Virus record (IMG/VR): IMGVR_UViG_3300006737_000102
Location: 1-31,769 of that record
Length of the DNA stretch: 31,769 nt
Direction: 5' to 3' (one strand)
Origin: a virus
Part shown: one piece after another, positions 4,395 through 14,600 of the stretch
How positions within the stretch are numbered: position 1 is the stretch's first letter
How the letters are laid out: each line of letters starts with the position of its first letter
The notes under the pieces: model-generated
Told to the model about the DNA's origin: nothing
What the model saw: the letters and a program-made list of their open reading frames with translations, nothing else
Database searches by the model: none
Position numbers and translations under genes: made by a program

Positions 4395-6328
4395 ATGTAG
4401 TATGTGCAGTACCAGACTGTGCAAATTTATTACCTAAAGGTCAAAGAAAATTTTGTTCAGACAAATGCCGACAGTTAATTGATAAAAGGAAATGGCGTGC
4501 TAAGAAAAATGGAGAGGTCTATATTCTTCCTGATAAAAAAACTAATGTCAAAGCTAAGAAACCTAAGAAAGAAACTAAATCGGAAGACGGACGAGCTACA
4601 GCTAGACGCGGTAATATTTATGACAAATTTATTAAAGATGGAATTATTCACGAAGTATTACAAGATAGTATTACAAGAGATGAAGCAGCTACATTACTTA
4701 AAGTTAGTAAAGCACAAATTTCTAGATTTATGGCTGCGTATCAAGAAGATGTTGAGTTAGAAAAAGCACAACAAGATTGGGATGTACCTGACGCTGCTAT
4801 TGAATCGTTAGAAAGTTTTACAGAATTTAGGAATAGATATTTTTTAACTGAAAAAGGTATACCTTTTGAAACAGCACCATTTCATAGTAACTGGATAAAA
4901 ACATTAAATAAAGCTATAGATGAAGGTGGTCAACAAATGATACTGTCACCACCAAGACACGGCAAAACAGAATTGTTAATTCATTTTGCTGTATGGCGTA
5001 TTATGAAAAATCCTAACATTAGAATTATGTGGGTAGGTGGTAATGAAGATATTGCAAAAAACTCTGTGTCTTCTGTAATTGATACATTAGAAAGTAACGA
5101 ATCATTAAAAGAAGATTTTTGTGGACCAGGTGGTTCTTTTAAACCAAGAACACGAACAGGAAAGTCTTGGTCACAAAATGGTTTTACTGTATCAACAAGA
5201 ACAGTACACGGTATAAAGTCACCAACTATGATTGGTATAGGTAAAGGTGGTAAGATACTTTCACGTGACTGTGACTTAATTATTGCAGACGACATAGAAG
5301 ACCACGCATCAACAGCACAACCTAGTGCAAGAAACAATACTAAGAACTGGTGGACTACAACACTTGCATCACGTAAAGAGGAACATACTGCAATTATTGT
5401 TATTGGTTCTAGACAACACCCTGACGATTTATATTCTTCGTTATTAGATAGTGAGGCTTGGGAAACAATAGTAGAAGAAGCACACAGTTCAAGTTGTGAG
5501 ATACCTGAGTTAGAAGAACAAGAACATTTTGATTGTATGTTATGGAAAGGCTTTAGAAGTTATAAATGGTTAATGTCACGTAAACGTGATGCTATGACTA
5601 CTGGTGGTTTACAAAGATTTGAAATGGTTTATCAGAACAGACCAGGCGAAGGTGGTGCAACAATATTTAACGTAGAAAACATTACACAGTGTTTTGATAT
5701 AAATAAAAATGTAGGACAAGTACCTAGACATTCTTACTTAGTAGCAGGACTAGACCCTGCTGCATCAGGATATCAAGCAGCGTTTTTATGGGCAATCCTT
5801 GATGATGGTGAAGATGCAATGCTACAAATGGTAGATATAGAAAATAACAAAGGTGGCGGTATAGAAGAAGCATTACGTGTTATTAAAGAATGGCATAAGA
5901 AATATCATTTATCACATTGGGTTATAGAAGAAAACAACTTTCAAAAAGCTATTAGACAAGACCCACGTATAAAAGATTATGCAAACAATAACGGTATTAT
6001 TCTTGAAGGTCACGAAACATATAAAAATAAATGGGATAATCATTTTGGTGTTACTTCTTTAGCACCTATGTTTACAGACAAACTTATTGTGCTACCTTAC
6101 GGTAATACAGAATCTAAAGTAAAATCAGAGATATATAGAAAACAGCTATCATACTTTTCTGCTAGACGTAAAAACGTTTACAAGTCAGATGTAGTTATGG
6201 CAAGTTGGTTCCCTATAAAAGTATTAAGGAAGTTGCAGAAAGCAACTTATTCTGATATGGGAATTGATTATAAACCTAGCTATGAAGGATTTGATATAGT
6301 AGAATGGAACGAAGCACCTTGGAGTTAA
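4388..6328 (+). CDS. terL: Terminase large subunit with zinc and HTH N-terminus
   Basis: This is the ATP-driven DNA-packaging motor and nuclease. The ATPase half has Walker A SPPRHGKT at residues 187-194, Walker B LIIADD at 297-302 and a GSRQHPDD coupling motif. The nuclease half has Asp456 in GLDPAASG, Glu514/515 in VIEENN and Asp601 in KSDVVMAS. At 646 residues it is longer than usual, because about 130 residues precede the ATPase. They hold a zinc site (Cys6, Cys11, Cys23, Cys27), a Lys-rich linker, and a helix-turn-helix at about 97-115 (RDEAATLLKVSKAQISRFM). That resembles the DNA-binding part of a small terminase, for which no separate gene is visible. The start overlaps the previous gene by seven bases. 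Confidence 0.95.
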   Translation: MVNVVCAVPDCANLLPKGQRKFCSDKCRQLIDKRKWRAKKNGEVYILPDKKTNVKAKKPKKETKSEDGRATARRGNIYDKFIKDGIIHEVLQDSITRDEAATLLKVSKAQISRFMAAYQEDVELEKAQQDWDVPDAAIESLESFTEFRNRYFLTEKGIPFETAPFHSNWIKTLNKAIDEGGQQMILSPPRHGKTELLIHFAVWRIMKNPNIRIMWVGGNEDIAKNSVSSVIDTLESNESLKEDFCGPGGSFKPRTRTGKSWSQNGFTVSTRTVHGIKSPTMIGIGKGGKILSRDCDLIIADDIEDHASTAQPSARNNTKNWWTTTLASRKEEHTAIIVIGSRQHPDDLYSSLLDSEAWETIVEEAHSSSCEIPELEEQEHFDCMLWKGFRSYKWLMSRKRDAMTTGGLQRFEMVYQNRPGEGGATIFNVENITQCFDINKNVGQVPRHSYLVAGLDPAASGYQAAFLWAILDDGEDAMLQMVDIENNKGGGIEEALRVIKEWHKKYHLSHWVIEENNFQKAIRQDPRIKDYANNNGIILEGHETYKNKWDNHFGVTSLAPMFTDKLIVLPYGNTESKVKSEIYRKQLSYFSARRKNVYKSDVVMASWFPIKVLRKLQKATYSDMGIDYKPSYEGFDIVEWNEAPWS

Positions 6329-8110
6329 ATGCTAGTTAAAGACATTTTAGATAGAACAATACACTTAAAAGAAATGCACGATGAAGCATTACCTGATAGG
6401 GCTAGGTTTAGAGCAATTATGAATGGTGGACCAGGTGGCTTATCTGCTTTACTTGGACCATCAATGCAAAATATGGATGAGGATTTATTACCTGCACCAA
6501 ATTTGTTAGTATCTGCTTTAGATAGACTTGCACAAAAAATAGGAAGAGTTCCTTCATTAGATGTTCATATAACTAACCCAAGAGATAGTGAACGTAATAA
6601 AAAGAAAAAAGATAAGTTAGAAAGAATTGTTACATCATATGACCAATTCCAAAGACTAGAAACACAATTACCACAAGTAGCTAGATGGCTACCAGGTTAT
6701 GGTTTTGCAGTATGGGTAATTACAAGCAAGACTGACCCTCAAGGTAATGTGTACCCTGTGGCTGAATTACGTGACCCATACTCTACATTCCCTGGATATC
6801 AAGGTGCAAATCAAATGGCAGAGGAATTAGTATCTATTAGAAAAGTACCAGGAGAGTACTTAGTAGAAATGTACCCTGAGTTAAAAAGTTGGTTTGCAGA
6901 CCAAGGCAGGAAAACAAATGAACCATATAATTTTGTATCAGGTTTGTATGTTAACCCTGGGCAAGATGGCTCTTGGGAAAACTCAAATGAACACGGTGAA
7001 GTAATTGTTGAATATATAAATCCTGAAGGAACTTATATAGTTCACGTAGCTTCTAAAACAATAGTTGACTTTGTTCCCAATCCTCTTAAATCAGGACCTG
7101 CCTTTGTTTGTGCAAAGAGATATTCATTTGACCAAATACAAGGACAGTTTGACCAAGTTATAGGATTGATGGCTGCTATGGCAAAAGTAAATATTATGTC
7201 AGTCATAGCTATGGAAGATGCAGTATTTACAGAAACTAACATTGTAGGTGAGATTGAAAGCGGACAATACCGTAAAGGTAGAAATGCTATTAACTATTTA
7301 GCACCAGGTTCACAAGTAATTAAACCAGTTACTAATCTTCCTTATCAGTTATTTGAATCTGTAGGTAGGTTAGAAAGACATCTTAGAACCGTAGCAGGTT
7401 ATCCAGTACAAGATGATTCTATATCTCCTAACAGTTTTGTTACAGGTAGAGGTTTAGAAGAATTACAAGCAGGTATTGGAGCTATGGTAAATGAATATCA
7501 TAAAGTATTACAATATGCTATTCAAGACATAGATTACAAAAGATTAGAGTTAGATGAACTTGCACTTAGTAAACGTAAACCATTAGTAGGTACATTAAGA
7601 GGTGCATCATTTGCAGAAAACTATACACCTAAAACAGACATAAATGGCAACTTTCTTACAAAACGTAAGTATGGTGCAATGGCTACATTTGATGAAGCTA
7701 CAAAAGTAATTACAGGTTTACAGTTGTATCAAGCAGGTATTATAGATAAAAATACTATGCAACAAGAAATGGATGGCTTAGATAATATTGCAGCTATTAA
7801 TGAAAGAATAACTAAAGAAAAAGCAGAAAAGGTTATGTTTGAATCTTTATTAGCACAGGCTAGCAATGGAGACCCCAAAGCAGCAATGGCATTAGTAGAT
7901 ATATACAATAGTCCAAATAACATAGGTACAATACTTAAGAAGTTTTATACAGCAGAAGAACCTGAACCTAGTCAAGAAGAAGCTATGATGGCACAAATGA
8001 TGGGTGGTCAAGGAGGTCCGCCAATGCCACCAATGCCAGGAGGACCACCACAACAAGGTGGACCACCACCAAGTCCAGGAGAAGTAATGCAGTTGTTAGG
8101 GGGAGGATAA
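6329..8110 (+). CDS. Portal protein
   Basis: The gene starts directly after the terminase stop and has the size (593 residues) and position of a portal, the dodecameric ring at the capsid vertex through which DNA passes. Acidic and aromatic helical segments such as the SPNSFVTGRGLEEL region fit the portal crown and wing. The last 45 residues are a flexible Met/Gly/Pro-rich tail, unusual in composition. The final codons GGG-GGA-GGA also supply the ribosome site of the next gene, whose ATG overlaps the stop. The call rests on order, length and general resemblance to marine phage portals. Confidence 0.85.
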   Translation: MLVKDILDRTIHLKEMHDEALPDRARFRAIMNGGPGGLSALLGPSMQNMDEDLLPAPNLLVSALDRLAQKIGRVPSLDVHITNPRDSERNKKKKDKLERIVTSYDQFQRLETQLPQVARWLPGYGFAVWVITSKTDPQGNVYPVAELRDPYSTFPGYQGANQMAEELVSIRKVPGEYLVEMYPELKSWFADQGRKTNEPYNFVSGLYVNPGQDGSWENSNEHGEVIVEYINPEGTYIVHVASKTIVDFVPNPLKSGPAFVCAKRYSFDQIQGQFDQVIGLMAAMAKVNIMSVIAMEDAVFTETNIVGEIESGQYRKGRNAINYLAPGSQVIKPVTNLPYQLFESVGRLERHLRTVAGYPVQDDSISPNSFVTGRGLEELQAGIGAMVNEYHKVLQYAIQDIDYKRLELDELALSKRKPLVGTLRGASFAENYTPKTDINGNFLTKRKYGAMATFDEATKVITGLQLYQAGIIDKNTMQQEMDGLDNIAAINERITKEKAEKVMFESLLAQASNGDPKAAMALVDIYNSPNNIGTILKKFYTAEEPEPSQEEAMMAQMMGGQGGPPMPPMPGGPPQQGGPPPSPGEVMQLLGGG

Positions 8111-8334
8111 TGCCTGTACCTGAAGAAGCAAACATCAACAATATGTTTCATAGCATTGTTACAGCAGAAGAATGGAAAATAAATAAATTAGATGTCGCAG
8201 AGTTGTATTTAAACGATTCAATGCAACCTGAAGAAGAATTAGACAGTTGGGATAGTATGGATGGTTTGACAATTATGTATGTACCAGGATATGGAAAACT
8301 ACAAATGATATGGATAGAGGATGATAATGACTAG
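8110..8334 (+). CDS. Unknown small acidic protein, 74 residues
   Basis: An acidic protein of probable alpha/beta fold, with YVPGYGKLQMIWIEDDND at the end. It is coupled to the portal by TAATG with the GGGGGAGG ribosome site inside the portal gene. I do not recognise it. In this position, between portal and internal proteins, it may be a minor head component or assembly factor. Confidence 0.65.
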   Translation: MPVPEEANINNMFHSIVTAEEWKINKLDVAELYLNDSMQPEEELDSWDSMDGLTIMYVPGYGKLQMIWIEDDND

Positions 8335-8686
8335 AGGAGCTAATAAAAAAGCATTTGCTATAGATGACCAAAGAGGAGAAGGTGCTGCACAAAGAGAAAG
8401 TTTACTTAGAGGTGGACCTTTAGAAATGGATGAAACAGAAGTTGCTACACCTGATAATGTACAAAATGTAGGAGCATCACAAAATTTAGTAGATTTACAA
8501 AGAATGGCATCAAGTGGGGGAGCATTTGCACCATCTAATAACAATAGACCTATTATTGAAACTGTACCTAATGAAATGAATTATGAAGCAGTAGAGCCAG
8601 GTCAAGCAAGTAATACAAATATGATATTAGCTGCTATTAACGATTTACTGGGAGGTAGTGAAGAAGCAAGCTCTATGATAGGATAA
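8327..8686 (+). CDS. Unknown 119-residue protein, probably minor virion component
   Basis: An ATG at 8321 and one at 8327 are possible; GAGG at 8317-8320 gives proper spacing only to the second. The frame overlaps the end of the preceding gene by eight bases. The protein is rich in Asn, Gly, Glu and Met, largely disordered in appearance, with a short hydrophobic helix near the C-terminus (NMILAAINDLLGG). It is not recognised. Disorder plus a terminal helix fits a scaffold-like or cargo protein, but this is inference. Confidence 0.6.
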   Translation: MTRGANKKAFAIDDQRGEGAAQRESLLRGGPLEMDETEVATPDNVQNVGASQNLVDLQRMASSGGAFAPSNNNRPIIETVPNEMNYEAVEPGQASNTNMILAAINDLLGGSEEASSMIG

Positions 8687-8689
8687 CGT

Positions 8690-11600
8690 ATGGGATTTTA
8701 TGCTTTTGAACCACCTGACTTAGAACAAAGTTATATAGATAAATCTACAGAAAGAAATAAAAAATATAATTCTGTTAAAAATTTAATTCGTACAAAACCT
8801 GAAGTTGGTGATAACTTTGAAGATATTACAAACAAGTGGGGTAATCATTTAGGTAGAGACATAATGGTAGGTAGTGCTCTACTAGGTTTTAGTTCTATAT
8901 CACCTGAAGTTGCATTACTTATTGAAAGAAAAATAGAATTAGAGCAACAACAAAGTAAAAATTTTTGGGAACAAACTAAAGCAGCAGGTAGAGGATTAGT
9001 TAGAAATGCTATAGTAGGTATGGATTCATTAGCCGAAGCTACAGTTAAAAGACCATTTCAAGCATCAGCAAGAGCCCTAATAGATAATGGTATGAATCCT
9101 AATCTTGCTTATTTACAAATGTTTTCTAACTTAGTTGGTTTAGACAAACCATTAATGAATCTTGCATTAGGTGATGAATATGGTGAGTTTAGAAAAGACT
9201 ATGAATTAGCTAAAGATGAATTAGGTCCAACACAAGCAGGATATGCAATACGTGAATTAGCACAAGGTAACAGAGTTAATTTAGGTAGTGGATATTTTGG
9301 TAACTCAACATTAGCAAGAGAAACAGATATATATAAAGAATTATCACAATCTATAAAAGACCCTAACCAATTAGGTGAAATAGAAAAAGTAATACAGGCA
9401 CAATTAGGTTTTGATATATCAGGAACAGAGAGAGCTAAGGTAGATGCTAATAAATATAGAGGAGTTACTATAAGCCCTGGTAGATTAGCTGCTGTACAAA
9501 TATCAGAACCAGGAACAGATAGATATAAATTTATATCAGGTCTTATTGATGGTGTTGTTACATTAGGTCTTGACCCTGCAAACTTAGCAGGTGCTTGGAC
9601 AACAAAGCTAACTAAAGCAGGTAAAACATTTAATGTTGTAGAAAATAGTGCGGAATTAGCAGGCACTGTAGGAATAAGAACTTCAATAGGTCAAGGCAAT
9701 AGAGTATATCAAGTTGTTAAAAGACAAATAAAAGATGGTGAAAGTCCTACAAGATTAATAAATAACAGAGTATATTCTAATGAAATCATAGCTGTTGATG
9801 TAGGACCAACAATATTAAAAGGTGATGTTTCTTACACCTTAGATGAATTAAATGATATAGCTAAATCTAATGGAAGAAATAAAGCATATGTAGATGAATC
9901 TAATACTGCACAAAACTTTATAGATGATGGTGGTTATGGAAGAGGTCGTACTCCTACAAATACAGGAGATAGCTTTTATGTAAACAATATTACATTAACA
10001 GAGAAAGCAAGAGTATTAGATGATGGTATGTTCCTGCAACCTGCTAGAGCAGGTTCAGAAGGCACTATGTTAAATAACATTATGTCAAGACTTCGTGGTT
10101 TAAATAAACAAGAAATGGATGCTTTAGTAAATGGAACTCCTTTAGAAAAGTTTTTTAATAAAAAGGCTTTTAATAAAGATGCAAGATTTGATGGAGATGA
10201 TTTAATTAAAGAAATGACTGAGGCTATATCTGCTGATGATAATTTCTTCAAACAATGGTTTGATTATATAGGAGCAGATTATAAACCTAATAGGGCAAAG
10301 TTTAACTCAATAGAAGAAGTTATTGATAATACAATATTACACGAACAAGCACACGGATGGATTAAAAAAGGATATGCACCAAAAAGTATATCATTAGACC
10401 TAACAACATTACCACGTAAACTATTAGGTCCATTAAGTAAAGCAGGTAGAAGAAAACGTAGAGATGCTAATCTTATGAAAGCTAAACAAGAATTATCAGG
10501 ATATAAATATAAAGATGAACTTCCTGAACTAAAAGATGAATGGTCAAAGTATTGGACTTTAGAAAAAGATGTTAACCAACTTACTACCAATTTTAAAACA
10601 TCTTACTTACAAGACAGACAAGAACTAAAAAGACTTGCAGGACTACAAAAATTTCTTAAACCTTCATTAAATAAAACTGACTTTGAAGAATGGCATACAA
10701 CTATAGGTAGAGGTATATATAATTTTCTTGCAGACAATATACAATCAGGAGGATTAGAGTTTCAAGACATAAGAAAAATTATGCCTGAAGCTAGTCCTTC
10801 AACTATACAAAGTATGTTAGACAATCCAAACTTAGACCACATTGGTAATCTTATTGCACAAGAAGTAAGAACAGGTGGTATAACAAAAAGGTTAGACCCA
10901 TACTCATACACCTTTAGAGGTAAGCTATCTAGAAATTTAGGTAGAAATCTTAGTAGTAAAGGTAAAGTATTAGATGATGGTGGTCGTATCAATATGTCTG
11001 ATATGGGTAGCTTTCTTGGAGTAGGAGCTGTTGTAAGTAGAAAGTTTACAGATTCAGCTATGGCTAGAATGTTTGGACAAGTTAGTCCATCTTTTATAAC
11101 TGCTACATCTCACACACAAGGTATAAAAGAAATAGAAAAACTTATTGAATCTTTACCTTTTGAAAAATCAGTAAGAAAAAATCTTTATGAAAAACTAGCA
11201 CAGACTGATGCAAAGATACTAGATGATTATTTAGAAGGTGGTTCTTATTCTAAATTAAGATTAACAGAAGAATTTTTTAAATTACTAAATGGTTCAGGTA
11301 CTGCAGTAGATGCAGGAATACTAGGTGAACTAGAAAAATTATTGTCAGCAAGAGGATTACCTGGTGCATTAAATGGTGGTATTACAAAGTTTGTAGCAGA
11401 AATACAAGAAGCTAGAAAGTACTGGGTATCTTTAGTAGGAGATGAAATAGTTGATGTTGGATTTGGTACATCTAAATCAAATGATTTATTTTCTTCAAGA
11501 ATTAGAAAGATAGGTGAAGACGCAGGAACAAATGCAAAGATTGAAGAGTTAGCTAAAGCAGGTAAACAAGAAGAGATACAAAAATTTATTATGGCTACAT

Positions 11601-14600
11601 TTGGTAACGCAGATGAAGCAGTTCCTTCAGCACATCTTTTATCAGAAATGCTTGTTGGAAATATTCCTTTGTTTGACCCTAATGAAGTATTTAGAATATT
11701 AGGTACATTTAGAAATAGCTTACTTAAAATGTCAGGAGTAGGTTTACTTACAGGACTAAAAAGATTTGACCTTCCTCAACTATTAGGTAAAAATATTGAA
11801 AGTAATCCAATAGTATCTTTAGCTGCAAAAAATAAAAAGTTTGCTGATTATGTTGCAGGTTGGGAATTACCAGTTAAATCTCCTTCAGGTAAGAAAGTAA
11901 CACAAAAGTATATATCTGAATTACAAGACACAGCTATTGGAGAGTTAGTAACAGAGTACAATAAGTATGGTGACAACATTACTATGCAACAATTAAAAGA
12001 TGTTACAGATGATGATACATTTCAAATACTTAATAACTTAACAACTACACAGCAACTAGAAACTGTAGCTAATGTAGGCAACATAACATCTAATGCAATA
12101 ACTAAAGGACTTGCAAAGACACTTTATGCTAAACGTGTAACAGATGACGGTATCAAAATAGTAAACAGAGCATACATAAGATTTGCAAACAATGTTATGC
12201 AAGCAGCTTGGAAACCTTTGACACTACTTAGATTTGCTTGGACTACAAGAGTTATTATGGAAGAACAGTTAAGAATGTGGGCATCTGATTTAACACAAGT
12301 ATTTACACATCCTATTTCTCATTTAGCTTATGTATTGAAACCTGATGGAGCTATGGTTAGAAATGCATCTAGAGCAGAAAAAATATTTAAAAAAGCAATA
12401 CCAGGATTTGATGATAACAATCTAGCTTTAACAGAAAAACTTATTGATAAACTAAAGTTTGGTGAGTTTGACATATTAGGTAAAGATATGTCTCAAGAGT
12501 TATTATTTAAACAAGCTATGTCTAGAGGTTCTAATGGAATAATGATTAGAAAAGCAGCTTCTATAGATAGGTTCTTTAAAACAATTAAGAAGTCATCTGT
12601 AACTAATTCACGTGCTAGTAGAAGAACATATGCTAAAGGTTGGGCTACAGAAGTAAATCAATTAGCAGATGATGACATAATGCACTTAATAGCAAATATT
12701 ATTGTAGATGCAGGCAACACTGCATTTGGTGGTAGCATTACTAGAAATTCAACACCATTTATAAACATAGATGAACTAGCAGAATTTTTAGCAGGTAAAG
12801 GAAAAGACTTAAGATTTTATGAAGACAGAATGAGAGGTTTAAGAAAAGGAAACATAACTTATCAATCATTACTAGATGTTAGAAAATCCTACAAAGAATG
12901 GGTTAACAGTGGTGATGCAGTTACAGATTATGGAAGAAGATTAATTGATGGTGATGTAGAAAGAACAAAGGAACTTTTAAATAGTTATGTAGCACGACTA
13001 TTTGAAAAAGCAGGTGGTGGAGGCACCTTCAAAAAATATGTATTTAACGAAGGTTACAACAATGCAAGCGTACAAACGTTTACTAATTTTGATAAGGGTA
13101 TTGATTTTGAAAGAATGTTAGAAGCAGGAATCATAAGAGAAATAGATAAAGGATTGATATATAAAACTGCAGATAATCCAAATCTTGCAATGCCTATGTT
13201 ATACGAACCAATAAATGGAGATAAGACAAATAAATTTATTGAGTGGGTTGCAAATAGAGGATTTAATGCAGTTCCTACTGGTGAAACAAGTTCAGTAGTT
13301 ATACCTATTGGAAGATTTGCTAGTCCTAAACAATATGATTTCTTAGTAGATACTTTATATAAACAAACCAATGTAGGTCCTGACGTAGTAAAGATGTCTA
13401 AAGAATTTGAAGATGCAGGTAGATTTTCTAAAGGTCAATGGGATAGTGCTATAGAAAGATGGTTTGATACTTTAATGTCAAGACCAACAAACAAGTTGTC
13501 TCGTTCTCCTGCTTTCAGACAGTTCTATTATAGAAACTTAGAAAAGATGGCAGATAGATTAGAAGCAGATGCTTTATTTCGTATAACAAGATTTGATGTT
13601 ACATCACAATATATGCCAAAAAGCACACGTAAAAAGCTAAGAGAACTTGTACCTAAATCACCAGGAGAAGGTATAGGTCTTGATGACTTAGAACAATTTG
13701 ATGAGTTTTTAAAGTCTCTAGCTTTAGCAGAAACAGAAGACTTACTTTATAGTTTGAATAGACGTTCTCAGTTTTCACAAGCAACTGCTTTGTTATTCCC
13801 ATTCGCAGAAGTTCATTTAGAAATAGCAGGTACTTGGACAAGATTGTTAAGAGAAAATCCTACTAAAGCTAGAAGAGCTAGTGTTAGCGTACAAACATTA
13901 AAAGAAGCAAATCCATTTAATTGGAACTTTGTTGGTGGTGATGCAGGGGATGACGCACCTATGATATATACAGATGAAAGAACAAATGAAGAAGTATTTG
14001 TATTTCCTTTGTTAGACCCTATACTTAAAAACTTTTTTGACAATGTGCAGAAACAAGACCTCAATGGTCAGCAACAAAATGTAGATGTAAACTTAAGAAC
14101 TGTAGGTTTTACATCAGGTGTAAACATTATTGCAGGTGGGTTAATACCAGGAGTAGGACCAGTAGCACAGGTTGCTGCTAAAGCATTGATGCCTAATATG
14201 AAAGAAACAGGAGCATTCTATAAATTCTTATTCCCATTCGGTGAACCTACAGGCGGAATAATAGAACAAACTGCAGATGTGTTAGTACCACCTTGGTTAC
14301 AGAAACTAACAGCACTTACAGAAGGAGCACCTGAAGGATGGGTAAGAGGATATACAAATACTGCTAAAGAAGTACTAAGAGCAAAACTTATAAGTGGTGC
14401 TATACAAGTGGGTAATGAACCTAGAACACAAGCAGAGATGAACACTGTATTAAAGAATGTATCTAGAGATGCTTGGATACTACACCTAGTAAAGTCTGCA
14501 GCACAATTTACATTTACTACACCATCATTTAGATGGGAAGCAGAACTAGAAGAAGGTGGGCTAGCACACGTAGACCCACAAGAATTAAAGAAAAGAGGAA

